Positions 19,920-30,478 of a stretch of 64,000 nt of DNA are shown in pieces. Where the stretch lies: contig CM037590.1 in the NCBI GenBank assembly GCA_021018995.1, positions 66,931,597 to 66,995,596 of the forward strand, read 5' to 3'. The notes beneath the pieces are model-generated. The model searched no databases. It saw only the letters and a list, made by a program, of their open reading frames with translations, and was not told where the DNA came from. Positions within the stretch are counted from its first letter, which is position 1. Each line of letters starts with the position of its first letter. The stretch is from Chloranthus sessilifolius (Eukaryota > Streptophyta > Magnoliopsida > Chloranthales > Chloranthaceae). The translations under genes were made by a program, and so were the position numbers.

Positions 19920-19931
19920 GGGGTATGCCCC
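19920..19931 (+). terminator. 3' hairpin of the PMD gene (A)
   Basis: GGGG-TATG-CCCC about 55 bp after the PMD stop, followed by AGATGAAATTGTAAAAC. It has the same design as the hairpins at 6080 and 7267. In B it is GGGG-AGTGT-CCCC (52993-53006). Confidence 0.55.
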
Positions 19932-20247
19932 AGATGAAATTGTAAAACAAGAAAGAAAACTTTAACATATATATATATATATATATATTTGGAGATTTTA
20001 GTTTAGATGTACCTGATCAGCTCATTTTCTTTTAGTTACCTCTTGCGTCTACTTTTGCTTTTGTTCTTGGTGTCGTCAACCATCATCGGGACTTGGATGC
20101 TTCCTGAGCTGACCCGGTGGTAGTTGAAGGTCGCTTCGTATCTGCACATGTAAAGGTAGCACCATTAGTAATTTTTGTTCTCCCCCTTGCTAGTAGTCAA
20201 TGGGGTAAGTATCTCAAACCGAAGTCTGGTAACAAAGGTAGATATAT

Positions 20248-20312
20248 GCTCTTTTTCTTCTTTTTTCTTTTTTCTTTTACTTCTTTTTTCTCTTTTTTTT
20301 TTCTTTTTTTTG
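20248..20312 (-). other. Polypyrimidine tract (purine-rich in element sense), A
   Basis: Long CT-only runs on the plus strand, conserved in place though not in sequence in B (53320-53395). It could be an additional polypurine primer or simple drift of a low-complexity tract. Confidence 0.4.
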
Positions 20313-21517
20313 AAATTAATGCAGTAGGGAAAGCAAATAACTATCGTAGCAACAAGAAATAAAAATAATAAATAAAAATAAAAATAAAATGCCCCAGTGT
20401 AGGGGCGTGATTGTATCAGCAATATAGTGTCTTCGATAGCTTTCTTTACACAGTAACTTTGACGTTCTTCATCTTTTGGTGGATGAATCGGCAATTTTGA
20501 TATGATTCTCCTTTTAATCCAAAAAAATGCCCCAGTGTGTAGATGCAATGGAGCTTTTCTGGGCCTTTGATGAGCACTGTGGGTCTATGTGAGGTCGTTG
20601 GTATTAGGTGAGTTAGTCTTGAAGATAGCATTCATCAATACTATCATCAAACTGGGGGGAGGTCTCTTTGATCAGGTTAGTTGCATACAGGGTCTATCTT
20701 AAGGTAGTGGTCATCCTATCTCGTGGTTATTAGGGAAAAGTATGGTAAGTATAGCAGGTGATTGCATCAGTCGTCATTCATGAGTTTTCGATTTCATTCC
20801 TTGGAATATCCTGCGAGGCTTCCAACTTATTATCCAAAATATAAAAAGAAGTAGAAAAGGGATAAGGCTCAATGATGTGGGGAATAGTTTGTACCTAACG
20901 CTTCGTAAAAGAAATGAGTAATAGTCTTCTTCTCGGGAGAATGCGTGGTGCCATGATTGAGATCTTCGTCATGTTTCTGTACCATCAAAATCTCATATTC
21001 TATGGTTAGCAGGAATTTGTCCTCCTCCTGCCACCTTACGACGACATCTAGTAGTATAGGAATATCAGGGGTGCCCTCGCAACTTGCTTATACACTTCAA
21101 GTGAAATTGCCAGAGATGTCCTCAAGGCCTGCTTATGCTTCCCTGAGCTCATTGACTTGTTCATTCATCGTAATGCTCTTGCTCAACTTTTGATATGTAG
21201 ATATATTTTGAAAGCATCCTGCTAGCTCAAGAATAATGAGTTTTGGTTGAACCTAGCATCTTTATTTTTTTTTTACTCTAACGTCTCCTCTAATGGCGGG
21301 GGAAGGGGAACAAGGATCAAGTATTACTTATACTTTTGAAAGAGATTAGGTAGGTCACTAATCCTTTTATCAAATTGCCCGAATAAGAAGGTGGGCAATG
21401 AATTGGAGGTCTCAAGAATATTCTGGGGATTGAAGGCGTACGACCAATGAATGGGTCGTGACGACTACGGGGGTGATAACTATTAGTATTTAACCACGGG
21501 ATATGATGATCACGGGG

Positions 21518-22920
21518 CTAAGGATAGTATTTTCTAAGGTACATGGTGTTCCAAGGGCTAGGGAATTCTTCCCCATCTTGGTTCGTCAGTTTGTAGGCAT
21601 TTTCGGGGTATACGGCTGTTATGACATAATGGCCTTCCCAGTTTGGTTTCAGTTTTCCTTTCGGATTGGCATGCTTAGAAGGCATGACTTTCTTCAAGAC
21701 TAATTCTCCAATATTGAAGGTTCGTTCAATGACTTTCTTATCGTAAGCCCTGGCTACTCTCCTCTGATATACCTGAGCGTGATCGGCTGCCCTTAGAAGT
21801 GTTTCATCAAACTACTCTAGCTGCATGAGTAGGGCAATCCTCCTCTCGTCTAAGGATAGCTTATCATCGAGTTAGATCCGTAAGGACGGTACTTGTATCT
21901 CAGATGGTAGGACAACCTCCATCCCATAGGTAAGGAGGTAGGGAGTTTGGCCAATGGCTGTACGAATAGAAGTCCGATAGGCCCAGAGTGCTTCTAGTAG
22001 TCGTTCAGGCTAGTCAGCTCCATTGCTTGTTTCTACTATACGTTCATAATTCGAATCAGCATTTTGTTGGTGGCTTCTGCTTGTCCATTTCCTTGAGGGT
22101 AGAACGGTGAGGAGTGGCGTAGATCGATGTCGAATTTCTTGCATAACTTCTTTGTCTTCTCTACAATGAACTGCGGTCCGTTGTTGGTGACAAACATCCT
22201 GGGTACTCCAAACCCAGTGATGATATTACGCATGATAAACCTTATGAGTGTAGAAGCAGTGATCCTGACGTGTGATTTGGCTTCTGCCCATTTGGTGTAG
22301 TATTCGGTTGTTGTAAGTATAAACGTGTACTTATGAGTGTTCCCAACTGTGTCTGTGAAAGGTCTGACGACATCGAAAGCTCACATCGAGAACAACCATG
22401 GTGAGGTTATAGTATTCAATGCAACTGATGGAGTTTTGATGAGTGTGGTGTGTTCTTGGCATTGCTTGTAGAATTGGACGTAGAGGTGGCAATCTCTTAT
22501 CATTGTCGGCCAGAAGTAGCCTTATCGTACAATTTGATCGGTGAGTCTTTGTCTATCGGCGTGGGCACTGCAGGCTCTGAAGTGTGCTTCTCGAATGATG
22601 TATTGTCCTTCGACGGTTGTAACGCATCGTAGTAGTACTCCTTTAGTGAAGGCTTCTTTGTATAGTGTTTCGCCAAGTATGCAGAATCTGGCGCATCGAT
22701 TCCTTATAGTCTTCCGTTGGATCTTTGTAGCGCTGGGAGGAATGTGCTGATGCTTGAGAAAGTTCCAAATGTTGAAATACCATGGATGCCCATCGTCGAT
22801 TGGTGATCTTTCAAGTCTGAACATAGCGACTTCGACTCCTAACTTGTCATATTTTTTCAGATTAATTCCTTCCTATGATGTCGTGCTCGTGGGAAGGATT
22901 GGTAATTCTCTCTTGACGGT
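21518..22920 (-). pseudogene. Integrase of element A, broken
   Basis: Reading leftwards: the zinc-binding region (REAHFRACSAHADRQRLTD, H-H part visible, within 22522-22824), a catalytic core with AFDVV where the first Asp lies (a TGG to TGA stop just before it), then VTNNGPQF (second Asp replaced by Asn) and GNGQAEATNK with the catalytic Glu (22036-22233). The C-terminal end carries the conserved WEGHYVI-like segment and stops at TAG 21518-21520. It would insert the cDNA into chromosomal DNA. The D to N change and stops make it inactive. Confidence 0.75.
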
Positions 22921-23061
22921 TCATGCCACCTCGTGAGTGGGTACTGTTAATTTTTCTATGATGAAGGTTTTGGTACTTTGTCCAAGGGGTATCTGAATGA
23001 TCGAAGCTAGTGTAGCTAGGGAGTCTGCAAGCTCATTTTCTAAACTAGGGATGTACGTAAA
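22921..23061 (-). pseudogene. Second RNase H of element A, C-terminal piece
   Basis: Residues FTYIPSLENELADSLATLAS match the end of the RVT_3-type RNase H of B, with the last catalytic Asp (ELAD) kept. The upstream half of the domain lies beyond the solo LTR, at 25571-25880. Confidence 0.7.
23057..23061. repeat. TSD (left) of the solo LTR in RNase H
   Basis: GTAAA, repeated at 25571-25575. Confidence 0.88.
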
Positions 23062-25570
23062 TGTAATAGCTCGAAAAATCACGCCAAACTGTGACCTCGG
23101 GATCCATGCCCGATCGGTCATAGATTTGACCAAATAGAAGTCCAATAGTTAGCATGGGGTGTGATGAATGGACGAGATGTGATGGGTTGTGTGGCTATGT
23201 GGTGTGTGTTGAAAATTTAAAGTCACATACACCTATCGAGGTGCATGTGCTCAACACACAAGCTAAGGGGGAGATAAAAGGGTTTAATAACCCTAAAATC
23301 AATAGCTTGGTTGTTGAGAGAGAAGTAAAGAAGAGAGAGAGAGGAGTAAAGAGAGTGATAAAGCAAGGAGTCATTGTGGGTGATTGGAAGGGGGATTCAA
23401 GTATTAAAGAAGAAAGAATCCGTTCAAACCAAAGCTGGAACCCTAGCCTTCCAACCACTTGATTTGAAATCAATTTGAGATTGATTAAAGGTAAATTTTG
23501 TGAATAAAATGCATAGATTGTAGAGGTTAATTGTAGTTGAAAAATGGTTTAGATTGTAGGATGATGGTTTAGAAAAAATAGAGGAAAAAGAGTGGAAAAA
23601 AGTTGGAAAGAACAACTCGAAAGGGGCTGAATCTGGCAATTTCGATTAATCGAAATTGGGTTTCGATTAATCGAAATTGGCCAGGAAGTTGAAAAGTCAG
23701 AGGACCCCGATCTCCATTAATCGAATTGAATTTCGATTAATCGACTTTAGATTTCGATTAATCGAATTGGAAATCGATTGATCGACTGGGAGCCTACAGT
23801 GAACTCCAGTGGAGGAAAGAAAATAGGTTGGAGAAATCGAGTAATCGAAATGGGAATTTGATTAATCGATTTAGAAATTCGATTAATCGATTTGGGATCG
23901 ATTAATCGATTTTGGAAATTCGATTACTCGAATTGAGAATCGACAGATAGAGTGGAGAATTTCGATTAATCGAATTGGGTTTCGATTAATCGAATGGGAA
24001 TCTCGATTAATCGATTAATTGATATTGATTTTTGATTAATCGATTTTGGAGTTCGATTAATCGACTGTGCTAAATTTTATTGACTTTTGAGTTTGACTTT
24101 AAGCTTCATGGAGGGTCTTGGACCTCCTTTATTGCATCCTTAGTGATGTGTTTCACCTGTTATGTGGTACCATAGGTGGTACGTATGAGCTAGTGCACAA
24201 GGAGCCACGTGGGACCATGATGCATTGATCAAACAAGGACTTGAGGTAGGGAACACCTTGAACAGGTACTTTATTTTACAAGAGCATGTATGTAGTGATA
24301 TAGAATTTAAATTCAAATGTTTATTGCTTAAGAATTGTGAAAAGTGTGTGTGAGTGACACCCATAAGAGTAAGTATAATGAGCCATCCCCAGGGGATGAA
24401 GAAGTAAAGAGATAAGAGCATCAGGTGTGATGCAAGTAAATGGATACATCCCAGGGATGTATCCAAGATTGAATCATGTTTGATAGGGCCTAACCGATAT
24501 AAGATAGCACACTTACATGGTGAATAACTATATGTAAGGCACCGATATTTTTGTTATTTGAGGTTTGATAGGGTACCCCATCGACGTGGCGAGATATCCA
24601 CGACTGACATGGCAGGATATCCGTGACCGATACGGCGGCGAAACCGTAAGCCAGTGCAGAGGCTTATCCGTACACAGTAAGCACACCCCAGGGGTGTTGA
24701 TTTGAGACAAGTGAAACCCCGCTACCAATCCCCAGGGGAAAGGGGCTTGGGTACTATATTGTATTCCCAGGGAATACTATATTGTATTCCCAGGGAATAC
24801 GTTAAAAGTGTCTATATAGATGATGATGATGGGTATCTCATCGGGGCTCGATGCTATATTGCTCGGGGATTACTTAAGTTGAAAGTTTAAGTTTTGCTTT
24901 AGGCCTTTTCAGCATTATTCATGAGTAAATAAAAGACACGAGTAAACTACCAGTAAAATGTAATACTTTTTAACTGTTTCATCAGTAATTACATAGACAC
25001 ATCATGCATGGCATATCATGGAATATATGTGAGTAATAATTTATATGTTCAACTGTGTTTTGTTCCCTATTGAGCTAGGATGTAGCTCACCCTATAGACT
25101 ATACGTCGCAGGTCCACTACTAGCAGCGGCCGAGGCTTCAGGAGACGCTGACCCTGGTGAGTCGGACCTTGCGGCCGACGACGAGTTGGAGCCACCTCCT
25201 GAGGACTTCTTCTAGAGGACTCCGTTGTGCCGCTTTGAGGGCTTTTTGAGAGAGATTAGTACGGCTTGGTATGTCAAGCCTTGTTTTGGTTAAACCATGT
25301 ATATATTGAGTTTGGGATTATTCTTTTGGGGCGAACCATCCGTGATGATTGCTATCATCGATGGTTCGGATCGGTTCTCCATTCATGCAGAGGCATGAGG
25401 GTAGAACTGTCTTTTGGAGAATTGCTTTAATATAGATTTAAATTGCGCAGTTTTATTATTATTTCATTTTATGCTTGATATACCAATGTTCTGTGCTAAG
25501 CTAAGGGGCACAGTCAAGATGATCGTGCTGATGGCACAGGTTTCGGAGTGCCGAAATCCGGGCTGTCACA
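23062..25570 (+). mobile_element. Solo LTR, Tekay/Del-like chromovirus type
   Basis: 2509 bp from TGTAATAGCTCG to GGGCTGTCACA with a perfect TSD GTAAA, interrupting the RNase H of element A. The 3' part has the hallmark TGAGCTAGGATGTAGCTCACCC (about 25071-25092) found in Tekay/Del LTRs, followed by a GC-rich tract. No PBS, polypurine tract or coding sequence is present, so unequal LTR recombination removed the rest. It contains a palindrome array (23640-24070) and a perfect 23-bp tandem duplication (24753-24798). Orientation is from the TGAGCT tail; family by recognition. Confidence 0.85.
23640..24070. repeat. Array of TTCGATTAATCGAA palindromes
   Basis: Roughly fifteen copies of a 10-14-bp self-complementary word centred on CGATTAATCG, spaced by 8-20 variable bases, in the upstream part of the solo LTR. 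Confidence 0.9.
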
Positions 25571-25880
25571 GTAAAAGAGATTCTTTCAAATTTGTTTACT
25601 AGATATTGAGCAGTTTCTAAATATGCCATTAGTGTCCTTTCCTTTTTCCATTCTCCTATGACTTGTGAGATTAGTAGTTTGGAATCACCGATGGTTTTTA
25701 ACTGTTTAACGCCTAATTGTAATGTTGCTCGTAGTCCAGCTATGAAGGCTTCGTATTCTGTGACGTTATTAGTAACGGGGAAGTCTAATTGAAAAGCTTT
25801 AGGTATGACAACTCCTTCCAAACTCAGGAGGACTATCCTGATGCCTTTTCCTTTATGATTTAGAGCGCCATCAAAATAAA
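25571..25880 (-). pseudogene. Second RNase H of element A, N-terminal piece
   Basis: Read on the minus strand: VVIPKAFQLDFPVTNN, then TEYEAFIAGL with the catalytic Glu and IGDSKLLISQV with Asp. The domain breaks off at KFERISFT where the solo LTR inserted. Together with 22921-23061 it is the archaeal-type (RVT_3) RNase H that Tat elements carry after the usual one. Confidence 0.7.
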
Positions 25881-26406
25881 GGGTCCATGAAGTCTTATTG
25901 GGCTCTTCGTTGTGGATTGTAAGTAGGTCTCATCGGGGAAGTCTGCATGTATAGGTTCATGATTCAAGAGTGCAAGGTAATCAGCGGTTGCTTGCCCTTT
26001 GATCGATTTCTGTATGACGTAAGTGATATCAAACTCTTATAATAGCATATGCCAGCGAGCGATCTTTCCGGATGTTACGGGCTTTTCGAATACGTACTTT
26101 AGAGGTCCATTCGGGCTAGTACTAATATCTTATGTGCTTCGAAGTAGTGTCGCAACTTGGTCGAAGCCCCAGAGTGAGGCAGGTCTTTACCATGGGAGTG
26201 TATTTTCATTCGTGTTCGACCATCATCCTGCTGAGGTAGTAGATAGCCTTTTCTTTCTTGCCGTGTTCTTTATATTATCCCAAAATTACTCCCATTGCTT
26301 TATCGTTTGTTGAGAGATAAAGGATTAGGGGTCTTCCAGGAACTGGGGGCGATAGTATTGGCGAGTTAATGAGGTACCTTTTAATGTTATCGAAGGCTTG
26401 CTAGCA
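25881..26406 (-). pseudogene. First RNase H / RT connection of element A, degenerate
   Basis: Frames are interrupted by several stops but keep residues shared with B: PLKYVFEKPVTSG, RWHMLL, EFDITYV, QKSIKGQA, ADYLA. It corresponds to the standard Ty3 RNase H, intact in frame at 56432-56857 of B. Confidence 0.6.
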
Positions 26407-27359
26407 CTAGTCATCCCACTTGTACTCGGTTCCTCCTTTAAGTAGTCTGTAGAAAGGGTCGCATCTGTCTGAATGCTGGGAGATTAATCTCCTGATGATT
26501 TGCAATCTTCCTATCAGGCCTCGTAATTCTTTGATATCATGGGGAGGTGGCATCTCCAGGATGGCTCTAACTTTAGCAGGGTCGACTTCAATCCCTCGCT
26601 TGCTAACTATAAAACCGAGTAACTTTTCGAAAGTGACTCCGAAGACACATTTCTTTGCGTTCATTTTCAATTGATATTTCTTAGCTCTTTGTAACACCAG
26701 TCGGAGTGCTTCAACATGTCCTGCTTGTGTTTGGGACTTCACTAATATGTCATCGACATAGACTTCTACGCATTTATGCATCATGCCATAAAAAATGGCC
26801 ATCATGGTGCGTTGATATGTAGCTCCTGCATTCTTGAGCCCAAAAGGCATGGCGACATAACAGTAAGTTCCCCAGGGTGTGGTGAAAGAAGTCTTCTCTT
26901 GGTCGGACTCGGCTAATTTGATTTGATTATATCCTGAGAAATCGTCTAAAAAGGATAGCATCTCATGCCCAGCAGTGTTGTCGACTAGAGTGTTAATGTG
27001 TGGAAGTCGGAAGTCATCTTTTGGGCATGCCTAGTTGAGGTTTCCAAAATCAATGCAAACCCATGCTATCATCCTTCTTAGCAACAGGTACTATGTTGGC
27101 GACCCATTTAGGGTAGAGGACAACACTTGATAAATTTAGCTTTGTGCAACTTGTCGACTTCCTCTTTGACTTGCAAAGTTGTTTGTGAGTGCATCCTACC
27201 GAGTTTCTGCTTTACGGGTTTCGCGTCAAGTTCCAAGATGAGCCAATGTTCTACCAAGCTGGGGTCTAAACCAGGCATATCTTCATAGGACCATGCAAAA
27301 GAGTCAAGGTGCTCTTGCAAGACTTGCACAAAATGTTGGCATTCTTTAGAGTTAAGCAT
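26407..27359 (-). pseudogene. Reverse transcriptase of element A
   Basis: The N-terminal part (27108-27359) carries QEHLDSFAWSYEDMPGLDP and PVKQKLGRMH, typical of the segment before the Tat RT. After a disrupted stretch (26962-27107) the palm reads SFLDDFSGYNQIKL, TPWGTYCYVAMPFGLKNAG and the active-site YVDDILVKS, then KCVFGV and the thumb VDPAKVRAILEMPPP. The catalytic YVDD is kept, but frame breaks around 27100 and 26407 separate it from the rest of pol. Confidence 0.8.
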
Positions 27360-27367
27360 TGTGCTAA

Positions 27368-28735
27368 CTAGTAATTTCTTAGGTTTCTTTCAGTGCCAAA
27401 GTTAATTTCTTCTGTCGGTTCCACGACAGCTTGAGTTTGCTCATCGAAATGCTTGATAACTCGTTGGAAGTCCTGTGCCCTCTCGGCGATCGGTGTTCCT
27501 TCCTCCTCATCGGTAACCTCGTATACTGTAAAATTACTACACTGGGGATTCGATTTTGCGAGAAGTAATCCTTTATCGACGCAATTTATGATCGAGAGAT
27601 CTTTGGTAAGGTGAAGGTCAAGGCTATTAATTCTTCTCTCAAAGTCATGAAGTATCTCGTCAGGTATGCTCACCGGCTTGTTGTTTAGTCGGGATGCTTT
27701 ATGTCCTAGTGTAGAAGATAGGATAGTAGTCTCAGGAGAAAAGTCTCCTTGTTGATCGGACGATGGATTCAGGACAAGGGGTTTCATTTTTTTTTTGAGG
27801 TTTTCTGATTTTTTTGGATTTTGTATTTTCAAATTTTTAGGATTTTCTATTTTTTTTATTTTTGATAATAAATATGGTACAGAGTCGATTGCCTCAAGAG
27901 GCGCAAGGAGAGCTGCTTCCTCTAATTGAGGGAGCGAGATGGCCGTTGGAGACGTTCGAGAGATTTTTTGAGAGATGTAGACTTGTTCTGAATTTGGCAT
28001 ATTTTTTTTTGGAGTCCTCATCTAATAAGATCTTCTGAATAATTGACGTGGGTGACAGGGGTATCATAGTTTGGATTCCCTCTATCACATTGATTACCTC
28101 TTCCTCAAAGAATCTCTGGAGATCGTAATCGATTGAATTATCATCCTCAAAGATATGATATGGTTGCTCTTCCTAAGAACGGGAGTCTCCTAAAGGACCC
28201 CCAGGGGGAGGGAGCTCTTTCTCTTGATCTTCATAATATGTCGAGATGAGTAAGCATGCTCGGCAACAAGGCATATAATGGTGAAGAACGTAGGGAGATT
28301 CTCAAGGGCATTCCCATCCTTTAGAATCACTGATAATATCAAGTTCACTTTCTTGATCTGATAAGGTTTGAAGTCCTAGGTTGGCTTGTTCTGCTAATTC
28401 GAGTGCGGGGAGGTCTATGAAGTAGTCCTCCGCATCACTTGGCAGAGGTCGCCACTCTTCCTCTAGCGATTTCTAAAATATATGGAGTTGCAATGCATCT
28501 GGGGATGAAGGAGAGTCTAATTCAAACTCTACTTCAAACCCCAAGAGTGTGATGTGGGTATTTCCTCCTGGGTCAGTCAACTAGCTATCAGAATTCTCTT
28601 CTTCTTGCGTCGATAACGGAGTCGGTGAGTTGTTGCTTATTTCCATCATTACAAGGTCAGAGCCGTTTACTTATGTCATCGCAGAATATCGGATCCCACT
28701 AGTGAATTGCTCTAATATGTGAATGCATGCCTCGC
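27368..28735 (-). pseudogene. Linker between G-patch and RT (A)
   Basis: An acidic and Lys/Asn-rich linker, partly open (27368-28021). It has NPKNLKIQNPKKSENLKKK and the conserved RRINSLDLHLTKDLSIINCVD also found in B (58072-58677). No enzymatic motif. Such long linkers are usual in Tat pol. Confidence 0.5.
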
Positions 28736-28770
28736 AATGGGGTTGATATGGGTGAGAGATACAAGTGCAG

Positions 28771-28848
28771 TTCATACATACCGAGACCCATTTATGATGA
28801 AGAAATCTCAAGGAAAATAAAACAAGGGTCCATTGAATGTTCAAAAAT
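28771..28848. repeat. 78-bp patch shared with the nested LARD-like element
   Basis: Aligns with 16501-16579 over its whole length. At this place (about 28775-28975) element A differs completely from B, so it is a replacement or insertion in A's pol linker. Confidence 0.6.
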
Positions 28849-28989
28849 TCTTCGTGAGTTCTTTTCTGTTACGCTTAACCAGCCATTGTCAAAAGGCTAC
28901 GCATTTTTGACATGATTCACTTTTGAAGTCAGAAAAGTGTTTGGCAATACGTAACTGAAACGAAGTTTCCTCTCCTCTATGGGCTCTTT

Positions 28990-29980
28990 GAGGTCAAACA
29001 AGGGTTTGACTCCTTCAAGGGGTTTATCAATGTCGTCTTTTAGGTTCGTCAAATCGCTAAATGCTTTAGCCATTTGTTTGATTTCTATTTCTTGGAATTT
29101 AGTGAAGGATACCTTTTTCTGCTTAGGTACATTGGCTTTCTCAGTGGTCCCGTAGACGAAGTGATCATATAGAGACTATTTTGGTGATATAGAAAACAAG
29201 TCGGCTTGTGAGTCGTCCAATTGATAACGTAGCCCTATATGCTTGCGTATTTTCGTTAGGATAACAGGTCCTACTCGACCTTGCTTATTCTTTCCGAGTC
29301 CAGTGTGAGGAATGTATCCAAGTTGGTACATAATTCCACCCCTTTGTTGCGGTGGGGTTGATGTCATAAAGCTTGGTGAGGTCTGGACCGACCTCTCTCC
29401 TCATCAACTCTTGTCGACACGTCAGGGGAGAACTAGGATGGGTAGGGGGGCGGACTTTCGCTATGGTTGTCTCATCCGGGATTCGAGTCTTTTGGATGTG
29501 TCTCGTATTTAATATGGAATCATGGGCCGTAGGAATGCTTGTCGCATAATCAGTATCCATTTCCTGGAGAGGTGCATCGACGTATATAAGGATGATGGAG
29601 TCCTCGTATGGGAACTTGACACATTGATGATATGTAGACGCGATGGCCTTTATTGATTCCAACCAATTTCTTCCTAAGATGAGAATGTACGTGCTAGCGG
29701 AATAAAAAATATGGAAGGTGACGTCATTTGTCACAGGTCCGAGGCGAACCTGAAGTTTAATAGTCCCTTTAACAAAACGACATGAGCCGTCATAAACTAT
29801 GAGTGACAGGGCTGAGGGCTTGATGTTTTGTTTCATGTATTCAAGCGTCTTTAATATCGTGAGCGGGCAAATATTGAGTCCGGCTCCTGTATCAACCAAC
29901 GCATGAGGTACAGAGAATCCTCTAATGATGACTGTAAGATATATAGGAGCGGCACTCCCACGGAGTGACTCCTTAGGCAT
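28990..29980 (-). pseudogene. Aspartic protease and G-patch of element A
   Basis: Protease: VPHALVDTGAGLNICPL contains the catalytic D-T-G, with the conserved partner ILGRNWLES about 70 residues later (29285-29980). The G-patch (GGIMYQLGYIPHTGLGKNKQ, 29176-29367) follows in another frame, so a frameshift lies near 29340. The protease matures Gag-Pol; the G-patch is an RNA-binding module often found after the protease in Tat elements. Confidence 0.8.
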
Positions 29981-30478
29981 GTCCGCCTAACTGAGGCAAT
30001 TTGATGAAGCTCATCTAGGGTCGTGTCCTCGTCTACCTGTGTGTCCTCAAGTGTCCTTACCAACAATCGGTTATGATCAAGGGATTTCTTGATGAGCTCT
30101 AATATAGATATTTGAGCTGGGATCTTCTGAAGGTGTCGTAGCAGGTCGTATTCCTGCCCTGGCTCAAGTGTAATCTCTTTGCCTAACCAATGTGCTTTAG
30201 GTGCAGGTGGTTGAAGTGGTTGAGGTGCGGGAATTGGCGGAGGAATTATGTGATGTGGGGGCGGCAAGTGAACCTCTCTTCTCTTGCATTCTCGTCTAGT
30301 TATGGTGCATTCGTGAAATCCTTGTTTCGAGGGAAAGGAGGAGGTGGGTAATTGGTTTCGAATTTGAGAATTGGGCAAGTCGGCTGTTGACTGAACTTAG
30401 TGTGGCTCGACGTCGATGCATTTGCAAAGCGAGTAAAATTAGAGGTCAGAGCATGGGCTTGCACGGTGCCGTTTTAAG
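29981..30478 (-). pseudogene. Gag-protease junction of element A
   Basis: Contains ITLEPGQEYDLLRHLQKIPA and ISILELIKKSLDHNRLL, a conserved segment N-terminal to the protease also present in B (60302-61003). A Pro-rich stretch (PPPIPAPQPLQPPAP) precedes it. Confidence 0.6.

Larger units (their letters stand above)
19867..21517. other. Region between PMD gene and pol ends (A)
   Basis: PMD (plus) and pol (minus) converge here. It contains the terminal hairpin, a pyrimidine tract, and about 1 kb aligned with B (53400-54574) with no open frame shared by both copies. Conserved pieces include GCCCCAGTGTAG-like repeats (about 20390 and 20530) and CCTCCTGCCACCTTACGACG. Confidence 0.45.

Noticed and set aside
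20117..20548. Hydrophobic ORFs near the pyrimidine tract
   Set aside because: Phe runs on one strand and Lys runs on the other come from simple sequence; not shared by B.
23640..24070. Palindrome array as a CRISPR or a tandem satellite
   Set aside because: Spacing is irregular, words vary, and it lies within LTR borders with a clear TSD.
23062..25570. The 2.5-kb insertion as a DNA transposon (its ends look like a short inverted repeat)
   Set aside because: The TG...CA ends, 5-bp TSD and TGAGCT...AGCTCACCC tail fit a Tekay/Del LTR.
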